A DNA stretch of 20,765 nucleotides from Opitutaceae bacterium (GTDB taxonomy: Bacteria > Verrucomicrobiota > Verrucomicrobiae > Opitutales > Opitutaceae), in contig JAISAX010000213.1 of the NCBI GenBank assembly GCA_031266495.1, forward strand, positions 1 through 20,765, in the 5' to 3' direction. The notes beneath the pieces were generated by a model that saw only the letters and a program-made list of their open reading frames with translations, did no database searches and had not been told where the DNA came from. The position numbers and the translations under genes are program-made. Shown piece by piece: positions 6,326 to 14,316 of the stretch (position 1 is its first letter; each line of letters begins with the position of its first letter).

Positions 6326-7282
6326 ATGAATACACAAAAGAAGACAGGGATAGCGGCGCTGCTGGCGACGCTGGCAATGACGGCGGCGACGACCTTCGGA
6401 GCGATCAGCATCGAGACGGTGACGGTCGGCTATGCGGGCAACGCGGCAAACGGCAGCTACGGAGCGGTGGGCTACGAGTACCAGATAGGGAAGACGGAGG
6501 TGACGAACGCGCAGTACGTGGCGTTTCTGAACGCGGTGGCGGCAACGGACACGTACGGGCTGTATAATACGACCGATTCGGTCTATTATGGGATCGAGCG
6601 TGGGGGTTCCTCCGGAAGCTACAGCTACACGGTGAAGTTGGGCTATGAGAGCAAGCCGGTGAATTACGTGTCGTTTTACGATGCGGCGCGGTTTGTGAAC
6701 TGGCTGACGAACGGGCAGGGGGGGGCGGGGACGACGGAGACGGGGCTGTACACGTTTACCGGAACCGAAACCTTGACCGCCACGCCGGATCACGCGACGA
6801 GCACCGGCTGGGTGATAGCGAGCGAGGACGAGTGGTACAAGGCGGCGTACTACGATCCGACGAAGGGAGAAACAGGAGGGTACTGGGCGTATCCGACGAA
6901 GAGCGACGATATCAGCAAGGGCGTTGCGAATTACGATAACAACAGCGGCAACGCCAGCGACCTGAAGGAAGCAGGTAGTTACCTCAGTGCGAGTTCGTAT
7001 TTTGGGACGTATGACCAGGGAGGAAATCTGTGGGAGTGGAACGATGCTATCTCTTCCGGTACTAGCCGTGTGATGCGGGGCGGCTCGTTCGCCAGCCCCG
7101 ACGGCAGCCTCTCCGCCGCGTCTGGTCGCAACTCCAACGGCCCGGCGTATGAGCACGCCAACATCGGCTTCCGTGTTGCCAGCCTGACGGCCGTGCCGGA
7201 GCCGAGTACGTGGGCTGTAGCGACGGGGCTGGCGCTGCTGGCGTGGGCGGTGCTGCGGCGCAGCCGCGGCGCGCGCGGCTGA
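6326..7282 (+). CDS. Secreted PEP-CTERM protein with FGE/sulfatase-modifying-factor-like domain
   Basis: The 318-residue protein starts with a signal peptide (MNTQKKTGIAALLATLAMTA, residues 1-20) and ends with a PEP-CTERM tail: VPEPSTW at 290-296, a hydrophobic helix, then a basic RRSRGARG end. Such tails are processed by an exosortase at the cell envelope. The middle matches the formylglycine-generating-enzyme fold: IGKTEVTNAQYVAFLN, PVNYVSFYDAARFVNWL, GWVIASEDEWYKAAYY, GGNLWEWNDA, VMRGGSF and NIGFRVA. The cysteines used by true FGE are absent, so a binding or structural role is more likely than catalysis. The start at 6326 is preferred over an in-frame ATG at 6227 because it begins directly with the signal peptide. 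No Shine-Dalgarno is seen. Confidence 0.9.
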   Translation: MNTQKKTGIAALLATLAMTAATTFGAISIETVTVGYAGNAANGSYGAVGYEYQIGKTEVTNAQYVAFLNAVAATDTYGLYNTTDSVYYGIERGGSSGSYSYTVKLGYESKPVNYVSFYDAARFVNWLTNGQGGAGTTETGLYTFTGTETLTATPDHATSTGWVIASEDEWYKAAYYDPTKGETGGYWAYPTKSDDISKGVANYDNNSGNASDLKEAGSYLSASSYFGTYDQGGNLWEWNDAISSGTSRVMRGGSFASPDGSLSAASGRNSNGPAYEHANIGFRVASLTAVPEPSTWAVATGLALLAWAVLRRSRGARG

Positions 7283-7291
7283 GCGGGCGTC

Positions 7292-7313
7292 CGGGCGTCG
7301 CAAGCGACGCCCG
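7292..7313 (+). other. Perfect stem-loop after the PEP-CTERM gene
   Basis: CGGGCGTCGC and GCGACGCCCG form a 10-bp perfect stem closing on two unpaired bases, nine bases after the stop codon. No T run follows, so it is not a canonical intrinsic terminator. It could stabilise the mRNA 3' end. Confidence 0.6.
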
Positions 7314-7407
7314 CGCGTGTGCCTCTCCGCCCCGTGAAATCTCCGGCACAAATTCGGGGCGCAAATTCGAGGGTTGAAAACCTCCCTTGTCCGGCGTGGA
7401 TGTCCGG

Positions 7408-8904
7408 ATGCCCGGAAATCCTGTCTCCGTCATCGTCCCCCCCCCTCCCCCCCCCTCCGGCCTTGGCCCCGGCGCCGACCCCGGCCGCAATCGCAATGCG
7501 GATGGCTCGCTCCGGCGGGGTCTGAAAAACCGTCACATCCAGCTCATCGCTCTCGGGGGCGCCATCGGCACCGGTTTGTTTCTGGGGTCGGGCGGCGTCA
7601 TCCGGCTCGCCGGCCCCGCCATGATCCTCGGCTATGTGATCGGCGGTCTCATCGAGTTCCTGATCATGCGCCAGCTCGGCGAAATGATCGTGGAGGAACC
7701 GGTGGCCGGTTCGTTCAGCCACTTCGCCAGCAAATACTGGAGCGGGTTCGCGGGGTTCATGTCGGGCTGGAATTACTGGGTGCTCTACGTGCTCGTCGGG
7801 ATGACGGAGCTGACGGCTGTCGCCAAATACATCCACTACTGGGCGCCGGACTTGCCTCAGTGGATTCCGGTGCTGGTGTTTTTTGTCCTCATCAATGCCG
7901 TCAATCTGGCCAACGTGAGGATCTTCGGCGAGGCCGAGTTCTGGTTCTCGATCATCAAGGTGCTGGCCGTGCTCGGCATGATCGGGTTCGGGGGCTGGTT
8001 GTTGCTCACGGGCGGCGGTGGCGGCGGTGGCGGTGGCGAGGAGGAGGCGGCGGCGGCGGTATCCAACCTGTGGACACACGGGGGGTTTTTCGCGACGGAT
8101 GCCCGCCGTTTCGCCGTGGCGCTGGTCATCATCATGTTCTCGTTCGGTGGTCTGGAACTGGTCGGGGTCAGCGCGGCGGAGACGGCCGAGCCGCACAGGA
8201 CGATCCCCGGAGCCATCAACCAGGTGATGTTTCGCATCCTGATTTTTTACGTGGGGGCGACCGGCGTGATGCTCATGCTGATGCCGTGGGATGTGATGGC
8301 CGAAAGGGTCGCCGCCGCCGGCAGGGCGGGGGACAGCTACGGGGCGAGTCCTTTTGTCCTGATTCTCGGGCAACACGGCGTCGCCGGCGCCGCCCACTTG
8401 CTGAACTTCGTCATCCTCACGGCGGCGCTCTCGGTCTATAACAGCGGCGTCTATTGCAACAGCCGGATGCTTTACGGGCTCGCCCTCAAGGGCAACGCGC
8501 CGCGCGCCCTGCTCAAGGTGGACAGGCGTGGCGTCCCCGTGCCGGCGCTGGCGGTCTCGGCCCTGGCGACCGGTCTCGGCGTCCTCGTCAACTACACGAT
8601 TCCGGAAAAGGCGCTGGGTTATCTTCTCGCGCTGGTGGTGGCGGCCCTCGTGCTCAACTGGGCGCTGATCAGCATCACGCACCTGTACTTTCGCCGCGCA
8701 AAAAACCGCGAGGCGCACGTGTCGCGGTTTCCCTCACGGGGCGCGCCCTGGACCAATTACCTGTGCCTGGCCTTCGTGGCCTTCATCCTCGTGGTGATGG
8801 TCACGCTCGCGGACATGGCCACGCAGGTGTTGCTGATTCCGCTCTGGCTCGGGCTGCTCCGGATCGGCTGGATGTTCCGGACGAAAAACGCCGCCAACGG
8901 CTGA
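7408..8904 (+). CDS. Amino-acid permease, APC superfamily (AroP/ProY-like)
   Basis: The 498-residue protein has about 12 hydrophobic segments and the amino-acid transporter signature RGLKNRHIQLIALGGAIGTGLFLGSG, with GEMIVEEPVAGSFSHFA and FSFGGLELVGVSAAETAEPHRTIPGAINQV further on. It should import an amino acid with protons across the inner membrane; the substrate cannot be told. The ATG at 7408 is chosen over the upstream in-frame TTG at 7387. Two features are odd: a C9-T-C9 tract near codons 10-16 encodes a proline run before the first helix, and a loop near residues 201-219 has expanded to nine glycines, three glutamates and five alanines. A PII gene follows 113 bases downstream, a plausible nitrogen-related pairing. 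Confidence 0.92.
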   Translation: MPGNPVSVIVPPPPPPSGLGPGADPGRNRNADGSLRRGLKNRHIQLIALGGAIGTGLFLGSGGVIRLAGPAMILGYVIGGLIEFLIMRQLGEMIVEEPVAGSFSHFASKYWSGFAGFMSGWNYWVLYVLVGMTELTAVAKYIHYWAPDLPQWIPVLVFFVLINAVNLANVRIFGEAEFWFSIIKVLAVLGMIGFGGWLLLTGGGGGGGGGEEEAAAAVSNLWTHGGFFATDARRFAVALVIIMFSFGGLELVGVSAAETAEPHRTIPGAINQVMFRILIFYVGATGVMLMLMPWDVMAERVAAAGRAGDSYGASPFVLILGQHGVAGAAHLLNFVILTAALSVYNSGVYCNSRMLYGLALKGNAPRALLKVDRRGVPVPALAVSALATGLGVLVNYTIPEKALGYLLALVVAALVLNWALISITHLYFRRAKNREAHVSRFPSRGAPWTNYLCLAFVAFILVVMVTLADMATQVLLIPLWLGLLRIGWMFRTKNAANG

Positions 8905-8930
8905 GAAATCCGCGCCGGAAATGTTTTTCT

Positions 8931-8962
8931 GCCGGACTGCCGGACTGCCGAACCGCCGGACA
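8931..8962. repeat. 8-bp tandem array after the permease gene
   Basis: GCCGGACT-type units start at 8931, 8939, 8947 and 8955, exactly 8 bp apart; a looser copy starts at 8965. The array begins 27 bases after the permease stop and lies about 55 bases before the PII start. Confidence 0.75.
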
Positions 8963-9005
8963 AAGCCGCCAAACCGTTTGCCTTGCTCCGCAGGCCGGGC
9001 GATGA

Positions 9006-9356
<351 letters not shown>

Positions 9357-9385
9357 TCCTCTGCCGCCCTGCCTGGCCCGGCAAC

Positions 9386-9426
9386 AAAACGGACGCCCCG
9401 CTCGTCATGAGCGGGGCGCCCGTTTT
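9386..9426. terminator. Strong hairpin terminator after the PII gene
   Basis: An 18-bp stem with one mismatch (9386-9403 against 9409-9426) closes a five-base loop, GTCAT. The stem begins with AAAA and ends with TTTT, and TTTGCTTTT follows. It lies between convergent genes (the PII gene and the META lipoprotein) and can plausibly work in both directions. The rest of the gap to 9496 has C10 (9436-9445) and C9 (9487-9495) runs. Confidence 0.88.
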
Positions 9427-9496
9427 GCTTTTACGCCCCCCCCCCGGTATGGGCAGGGGCGGTTGAAAGGCCGGAGGGCCGGGGAACCCCCCCCCG

Positions 9497-10024
9497 TCAG
9501 TCGCCCTTGGCCGGGACGAATTCGAGACGCAGCGCATCGGCGCCGGTGAACACCAGACGCTTTTCCTTCTGCAACTCCACCCGGGTCGTCGCCTTGAGGT
9601 CGGCCACGTAGGCGGTCTCGCGTTTGACGACATCCGGGCTGCTCCCGGTGATGCGCGTGGCGGCGAAGGCCGCGCCCCAGTTGATGCTGCCGTCCCCGGC
9701 GACCGCCGCGGTGCCGAAGTAGGCGTTTTCACCCGACGAACCGGTGACCCGGCCCTCTTCACCGAGACGCAGCGTGACCAGGGCCGGGAGGTGGCGGGTG
9801 CCATCGGCCGAAGACCATGCGCCGAGCTCCCAATACGTATTGGCGGCAGCCTTCAAGGCATCGGCCGAAGTCGTCGGGACCGAAGCCCTTGTCGCGGCCG
9901 CCTGCGGAGCCGAATCCTCTGATGCAGAAGTGCGCGCCGTTTGCTGGCAACCGGTGAGCGCGAGAACAGCAGCAGCAGCAAACGCGACAGGGGCGAGTGA
10001 ACGAGCAATGTTGGTTGGATTCAT
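9497..10024 (-). CDS. META-domain lipoprotein (HslJ-like)
   Basis: The 175-residue protein has a lipoprotein signal peptide with lipobox LTGC (about residues 23-26), so it should be lipidated and envelope-anchored. After a Ser/Ala/Thr-rich linker, a META/DUF306 domain runs from about residue 63 (NTYWELGAW) through LVTLRLGEEGRVTGSSGENAYFGTAAV and the TAYVADLKATTRVELQKEKRLVF segment to the end. The usual Cys in the GxxGCN loop is replaced by Glu (GSSGEN). META proteins have been linked to heat and novobiocin resistance (HslJ), but the role is poorly defined. The start at 10024 fits the signal peptide; no Shine-Dalgarno is seen. It is divergent from the HTH gene at 10083. Confidence 0.8.
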   Translation of the reverse strand: MNPTNIARSLAPVAFAAAAVLALTGCQQTARTSASEDSAPQAAATRASVPTTSADALKAAANTYWELGAWSSADGTRHLPALVTLRLGEEGRVTGSSGENAYFGTAAVAGDGSINWGAAFAATRITGSSPDVVKRETAYVADLKATTRVELQKEKRLVFTGADALRLEFVPAKGD

Positions 10025-10082
10025 ATGGAAAACAATGGCGACAATGCGGAGTTGAGCAAGCGACTTTCATCCTGCTTTTCCC

Positions 10083-10658
10083 ATGAATAACCGAAGTCAC
10101 GCGGGCGGGAGCCGGAGCGGCCCACCGGCGTTGTTGCCATTCGGCGGAACCGGCGCACCGTCACCGGGCATGCAAGAAGCGCACGAGGTTCTCAAAGAGG
10201 TCTTGAAGCATACCAGCGCCAAGCAGGTGGCCGCCGACCTGGGCGTCTCGCTTTCACTCGTTTACAAATGGGCGGAGGTTCCCGCCGGCGCCTCCGCCAG
10301 AGCCTCCGCCGGCAGCGGATCATTCAGCCCGCTGGAGCGCGTCGGCCAGCTCATCCGGTCCACCCGGGACGAGCGGGTTGCCCGCTGGGTCTGCCAGCAA
10401 GCCGGGGGATTTTTCATCCGGAATGCCGAAAACCGTCCCTCTCCGGAATTGCTCGCGCCCGCGACGAGCGGCATCATCCAGGAATTCGCGGACATGCTGG
10501 CGCTCATCGCCGCCGCCTCGGCCGACCAGAAAGTCACGCCCGAGGAAGCCGCATCCATTCGCAAACGGTGGGAGCAACTCAAGAGCGCCACCGAGGGCTA
10601 CGTGCGCGCGGCGGAGACGGGAACGTTTTATCCCGGAGAACCCGGCCCGGCCGTCTGA
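10083..10658 (+). CDS. Helix-turn-helix DNA-binding protein, CII-like, function unknown
   Basis: The 191-residue protein carries a likely helix-turn-helix at about 46-64 (SAKQVAADLGVSLSLVYKWAE), followed by a helical region with FSPLERVGQLIRSTRDERVARWVCQQAGGFF and a C-terminal helix pair (IIQEFADMLALIAAASADQKVTPEEAASIRKRW). The overall pattern recalls phage CII-like or Verrucomicrobial conserved hypothetical regulators; I cannot name targets. The N-terminal 29 residues are Gly/Ser/Pro-rich, and a Met at codon 30 (nucleotide 10170) is a plausible alternative start. The divergent META lipoprotein gene is 58 bases away, so the pair may share a control region; this is inference from layout only. 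Confidence 0.65.
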   Translation: MNNRSHAGGSRSGPPALLPFGGTGAPSPGMQEAHEVLKEVLKHTSAKQVAADLGVSLSLVYKWAEVPAGASARASAGSGSFSPLERVGQLIRSTRDERVARWVCQQAGGFFIRNAENRPSPELLAPATSGIIQEFADMLALIAAASADQKVTPEEAASIRKRWEQLKSATEGYVRAAETGTFYPGEPGPAV

Positions 10659-10660
10659 TC

Positions 10661-10877
10661 CCCTCCCCCCTCCCCCCCCCGCGCCCCGGCAGCCACATGG
10701 CGGGCGACCGGACGATCCTGCGTGCAACGCGCGGGTTATCCGCCCCGAAGCTTGCCGACAACGTAACCGCAATGATTTGCTTTCGTCACGGCATCCTGTC
10801 GGCGATCTTCTCTTTCCATCTTCTCCACGTTCTCCGGATTTCCCCCCCCCCCCTCCCCCCCTCCTTCCTCCTCCGCA
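10661..10877. other. C-rich intergenic stretch
   Basis: No gene is supported here. It contains several C runs, including C10 near 10671-10680 and C12 at 10842-10853, the latter 43 bases before the next start codon. No clear promoter or terminator is visible. Confidence 0.6.
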
Positions 10878-10895
10878 TTTTGATCCCTGTTTTCC

Positions 10896-12101
10896 ATGCC
10901 CGACTCCCTCATTCCCCCCCCCACGTCCCCCTTCACTCGCCTCTCCTGTCCGGGTCCGGACGCCCTTCTTGCCCTCGTCGAAAACGGAGTTTTTGTCGCC
11001 CCCCTCGGGAGCACGCTCACCTGCCTTTCGGCCAACGCCCGCCCCGGCGAAACCGCCCGCCAGCTCCTCGACCGCCTCGGCGAAGCCGCCAGCCGCCGCA
11101 GACTCGAACCGGTGCAGGCAACCGTGTTTTGCGATCCGGCAGCCGACCGCCACCTCGCGACGGATTTTCTCTTTCCCGTCACCTGCCTCGGTCGCCACGA
11201 CACGCCCGCCGGCAACGTGCAAAGCGCCCGCATCTGCGCGCTTGCCGCCGGCACTTTCGACCGCGTGCGTGGTGCCGGAAGCGGCATCTGCCAGGGAGCC
11301 GGAGCCGTCTGGCAAACCCCCGGTGCCCGCCATCTCCTTCTCGGCGCACTCGTGCCGCCCGATCCCGCCGCCCCGCCCGATGTCCAGGCCGCCGCGCTCT
11401 GGGTTATCCTCAAAAACCTCCTCGCGCTCAACGGCTTCACCCTGCGCGACCTCGTGCGCACCTGGTTCTTCAATGACCGCATCCTCGACTGGTACGCGGA
11501 CTTCAACCGCGTACGGACGGCGTTTTTCATCGCCCACGACATCTTCGGCACGCTCGTCCCAGCCAGCACCGGCATCGGCGCGTCCAACAGCGCAGACGCG
11601 GCGCTCACCCTCGACGCCCTTGCCATCTCCCCTCTCTCTCCTCTCCCTCCTCGCGCCCCTCGCGTCGAAACCCGCGCCGTCCCCTCTCCCCTCCAGTGTC
11701 CGGCCAACGACTACCGGAGCGCCTTCAACCGTGCCGTCGAAATCGACGCCCCGGACGGCCGCCACCTCCTCGTCTCCGGCACCGCCAGCATCGAGCCCGG
11801 CGGCCGCACCGCCCACACCGGCGACCTTGATGCGCAGATCGACCTCTCGCTGCGCGTCGTCGCGGCGATCCTCGAATCGCGCGGCATGGCCTGGACCGAC
11901 GTCGCCCGCGCCATCGCCTACTTTCCGGACCTCTCGTGGATGCCCCGATTCGAGGCTCGCCGCGTCGCCCTCGGCCTGCCGCCGATCCCGGCGATCCTGG
12001 CCCACTGCGACATCTGCCGCGACGACTTGCTCTTCGAGATCGAACTCGACGCCTGGAAACCACAGGAAGTCCGGGGAACCCCGGACCGGCCATCTGCGTA
12101 A
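10896..12101 (+). CDS. RidA/chorismatase-like protein (FkbO/XanB2-type fold), function unknown
   Basis: The 401-residue protein has two recognisable parts. The middle segment DWYADFNRVRTAFFIAHDIF followed by PASTGIGASN resembles the active-site region of chorismatase-type (FkbO/XanB2) and RidA-related proteins. The C-terminal part (DAQIDLSLRVVAAILESRGMAWTDVARAIAYFPD) looks like a RidA/YjgF domain. It may act on chorismate or a related small molecule, or be a non-catalytic relative. A Pro/Ser-rich insertion (about 245-270) follows the TGIGASN region. Codons 7-9 contain a C9 run (10914-10922), a frameshift-prone site. The DUF1549/DUF1553 gene starts 13 bases after the stop, so they are probably co-transcribed. 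The fold call is moderately sure; the substrate is unknown. Confidence 0.6.
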   Translation: MPDSLIPPPTSPFTRLSCPGPDALLALVENGVFVAPLGSTLTCLSANARPGETARQLLDRLGEAASRRRLEPVQATVFCDPAADRHLATDFLFPVTCLGRHDTPAGNVQSARICALAAGTFDRVRGAGSGICQGAGAVWQTPGARHLLLGALVPPDPAAPPDVQAAALWVILKNLLALNGFTLRDLVRTWFFNDRILDWYADFNRVRTAFFIAHDIFGTLVPASTGIGASNSADAALTLDALAISPLSPLPPRAPRVETRAVPSPLQCPANDYRSAFNRAVEIDAPDGRHLLVSGTASIEPGGRTAHTGDLDAQIDLSLRVVAAILESRGMAWTDVARAIAYFPDLSWMPRFEARRVALGLPPIPAILAHCDICRDDLLFEIELDAWKPQEVRGTPDRPSA

Positions 12102-12114
12102 CCCCGGTTAAAAA

Positions 12115-13752
12115 ATGAAACACACCCCGCGTCCATCGACCCTGATATCCCGTTGTTTGCTGGCCGGTTTTACTTTCGGTCTTGCCGTTGCGGCATTTCA
12201 GCCCCTCAGCCAGGCCACCGTCGGCGACGCGGCGCCCCATCCCGTCGATACGCACGTCAACCGCCGCCTCGCCGCCCTCGGCATCACGCCCTCCCCCCTC
12301 TGCACCGACGCCGAGTTCCTGCGCCGCGCCTGCCTCGACCTCATGGGCGCGCTCCCCACCGCCGACCAGGCCCGCAGCTTCCTTGCCAACCCCGCTCCCT
12401 CCCCCGTCAAACGCGCCCGACTCATCGACTGGATTTTTGAACAACCCGCCTATGCCGACTACTGGGCCATGCGCTGGGGCGACGTCCTGCGCATCAAGAG
12501 CGAATTCCCCGCCAACCTCTGGCCCAACGCCGTCCAGGCCTACCATGCCTGGCTCCGCGCCGCCCTCGCCGCCGACACCCCCTTCGACCAGATTGCGCGC
12601 GACTTGCTCCTCACCTCCGGCAGCAATTTCCGGAAACCTCCCGTCAACTTTTACCGCGCCCACCAGAAACGCACCCCCGCCGCCATAGCCGAAAGCGTGG
12701 CCCTCGTCTTCATGGGCGTGCGCCTCGCTCCCGATTCTCCCGAAGCCCAAGGCTTCGCCGCCTTCTTCACCGACGTCCGCTACAAACGCACCGACGAGTG
12801 GAAAGAAGAGATCGTCTATTTCGCCGGCAATTGGCCCGTGTATCGAAACCCCGATACGAAGGAACCCGTCGAACCCCGCCTCCCCCCCTCCCCCCCCGGT
12901 TCCCCCGCCGACGCATCCCCCACCCCTTCCGACCGCAACAACACCCCCCGCCGGATCGTCGCCGACTGGCTCACCGCGCCCGAAAACCCCTGGTTTGCCG
13001 CCAACCTCGCCAACCGCACCTGGGCCGCCCTCTTCGGACGCGGCATCACGGAGCCCGTCGATGACGTCCGCCCCGACAACCCGCCGATCGATCCCGACCT
13101 GCTCGCGCTCCTCTCGCGCCGCGTAACAGAAAACAACTACAGCCTGCGCGACCTCCTCCGCTTCATCGCCACCTCCGACACCTGGCAACGCACCAGCCGC
13201 CGCGACGACACCAACCGCGCCGACCGCGACGCCTGGTCGCACTATTATCCCCGCCGCCTCGACGCCGAACTGCTGGCCGACGCCATCGGCTCGTTCACCG
13301 GCGCCCATGAAACCCTCCTCAGCCGCATCCCCGAACCCTACGCCTTCTGGCCCGACGACTTTCGCGCCATCCAGAACCCCGACGCCAGCGTGACCACCGA
13401 ATTCCTCGAAACCTTCGGACGCCCCGGACGCGACACCTCCTACGCCTACGAACGCGACCTGCACCCCTCCATGGCGCAGGCCCTTTACCTGCTCAACTCG
13501 AAGGCGCTCAACACGAAGATCGAAAAACGCAACGGCGGAGTCGCCGCCCTTGTCAAAAAACACGCCGCCGATCCCGGCGCTCTCGCTGACGAATTTTACC
13601 TCGCGCTCCTCTCCCGTTATCCGACCACCACCGAACGCGCCCGTGTCGTCGAACACCTTCGCGCCGTTCCCGCGGGAAAACCCCCGCTCGCCCCCGCCCA
13701 GGACATCGCCTGGGCTCTTATCAACACCAAAGAATTCCTCTACCGCCACTGA
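12115..13752 (+). CDS. Secreted DUF1549/DUF1553 protein
   Basis: The 545-residue protein has a signal peptide (residues 1 to about 34, hydrophobic LLAGFTFGLAVAAF). DUF1549 follows: DTHVNRRLAALGITPSPLCTDAEFLRRACLDLMGALPT and the WAMRWGDVLRIKSE region. DUF1553 follows: RRIVADWLTAPENPWFAANLANRTWAALFGRGITEPVDDVRPDNPP, then SLRDLLRFIATSDTWQ and the C-terminal EFYLALLSRYPTTTER..AWALINTKEFLYRH. This pair is abundant in Planctomycetes and Verrucomicrobia, normally next to DUF1501; its role is unknown. The cytochrome-like domain often fused in front is missing, giving a short form. A Pro/Ser/Thr-rich loop near 255-275 is encoded by C-rich DNA. The partner DUF1501 gene is separated by a small unrelated ORF, which is unusual. 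Confidence 0.9.
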   Translation: MKHTPRPSTLISRCLLAGFTFGLAVAAFQPLSQATVGDAAPHPVDTHVNRRLAALGITPSPLCTDAEFLRRACLDLMGALPTADQARSFLANPAPSPVKRARLIDWIFEQPAYADYWAMRWGDVLRIKSEFPANLWPNAVQAYHAWLRAALAADTPFDQIARDLLLTSGSNFRKPPVNFYRAHQKRTPAAIAESVALVFMGVRLAPDSPEAQGFAAFFTDVRYKRTDEWKEEIVYFAGNWPVYRNPDTKEPVEPRLPPSPPGSPADASPTPSDRNNTPRRIVADWLTAPENPWFAANLANRTWAALFGRGITEPVDDVRPDNPPIDPDLLALLSRRVTENNYSLRDLLRFIATSDTWQRTSRRDDTNRADRDAWSHYYPRRLDAELLADAIGSFTGAHETLLSRIPEPYAFWPDDFRAIQNPDASVTTEFLETFGRPGRDTSYAYERDLHPSMAQALYLLNSKALNTKIEKRNGGVAALVKKHAADPGALADEFYLALLSRYPTTTERARVVEHLRAVPAGKPPLAPAQDIAWALINTKEFLYRH

Positions 13753-13762
13753 CCCGTAAAAG

Positions 13763-13800
13763 CCCGAAGGCCGAAAGCCTGAAAACTGAAATCCGGAACC
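13763..13800. repeat. 7/8-bp tandem array after the DUF1549/DUF1553 gene
   Basis: GAA-centred units start at 13766, 13773, 13781, 13788 and 13796 (spacings 7, 8, 7, 8). It begins about 10 bases after the stop codon. Its second half, CTGAAAACTGAAATCCGG, closely matches the array at 14258-14280 on the other side of the small gene. Confidence 0.75.
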
Positions 13801-13822
13801 AGTCCCTGCAAACATACGAAAT

Positions 13823-14239
13823 ATGGAAAAACCACGTCTCTTCCAAGCCTGCCTCATGCTCGTGCTTATCAGTCTGGTCTCATTATTTTTCGACCTGTGC
13901 ATCAGATCACGGGATGACACCCTTGTGAGAAACCCGTCGATCTGGTTTGTGGGAGCCGAAGTTTACAAAAAACGCGACATTGATGCGCTGCTTTCCGGTT
14001 CGTGGCTTGAGCTTCCCGATCACACCCGTGCGACCAACCCGCGGGAGTTTGCCGAATATGTCATAAAAACGTCACTACTTGTCGATGGCCACGACTCCTG
14101 GCCACGCGAACAATATTACGTCCAGCCTCGTATTTCGTCCCGAATTACACATGCTCAAATAAATCTCGCCCTTTTGGCCTGCGGCGCGATCGGCCTGCTT
14201 GTGTGGTCAACCCTGGTGTTACGGAAAAAGAAAGCCTGA
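13823..14239 (+). CDS. Small two-helix membrane protein, unknown function
   Basis: I do not recognise this 138-residue protein. It has an N-terminal hydrophobic helix (about 8-24, ACLMLVLISLVSLFF), a polar middle of about 85 residues that would be extracytoplasmic if both ends are inside, and a C-terminal helix (about 116-133, LALLACGAIGLLVWSTLVL) ending in RKKKA. Base composition is visibly lower in GC than the flanking genes, with more AT-ending codons. It sits between the DUF1549/DUF1553 and DUF1501 genes, which are usually adjacent, and is flanked on both sides by similar heptamer arrays. This suggests a later insertion; it could also be a fast-evolving local gene. No Shine-Dalgarno is visible. 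Confidence 0.65.
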   Translation: MEKPRLFQACLMLVLISLVSLFFDLCIRSRDDTLVRNPSIWFVGAEVYKKRDIDALLSGSWLELPDHTRATNPREFAEYVIKTSLLVDGHDSWPREQYYVQPRISSRITHAQINLALLACGAIGLLVWSTLVLRKKKA

Positions 14240-14257
14240 CCGCCCCCCCTGCATCCT

Positions 14258-14294
14258 CTGAAATCTGAAATCCGAAATCCGGGATCTGGAATCC
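14258..14294. repeat. Heptamer array (GAAATCY type), five units
   Basis: Units start at 14260, 14267, 14274, 14281 and 14288, exactly 7 bp apart: GAAATC three times, then GGGATC and GGAATC. It lies 21 bases after the small membrane protein stop. Confidence 0.85.
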
Positions 14295-14295
14295 T

Positions 14296-14311
14296 CCCCC
14301 CCCCCCCCCCC
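14296..14311 (+). promoter_or_regulatory. C16 tract in the ribosome-binding region of the DUF1501 gene
   Basis: Sixteen consecutive C residues end five bases before the ATG at 14317, where a Shine-Dalgarno would normally lie. Length changes here would alter the 5' leader. Whether it regulates expression or is neutral cannot be told from one sequence. Confidence 0.5.
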
Positions 14312-14316
14312 GCATC

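Noticed and set aside
7292..7313. Intrinsic terminator after the first PEP-CTERM gene
   Set aside because: The stem is perfect but no T run follows, so it is recorded only as a stem-loop.
6979..8718. 579-codon minus-strand frame across the PEP-CTERM gene end and permease
   Set aside because: It is antisense to a clear membrane transporter, is rich in Arg/His/Asp as expected for such shadows, and shows no family motifs.
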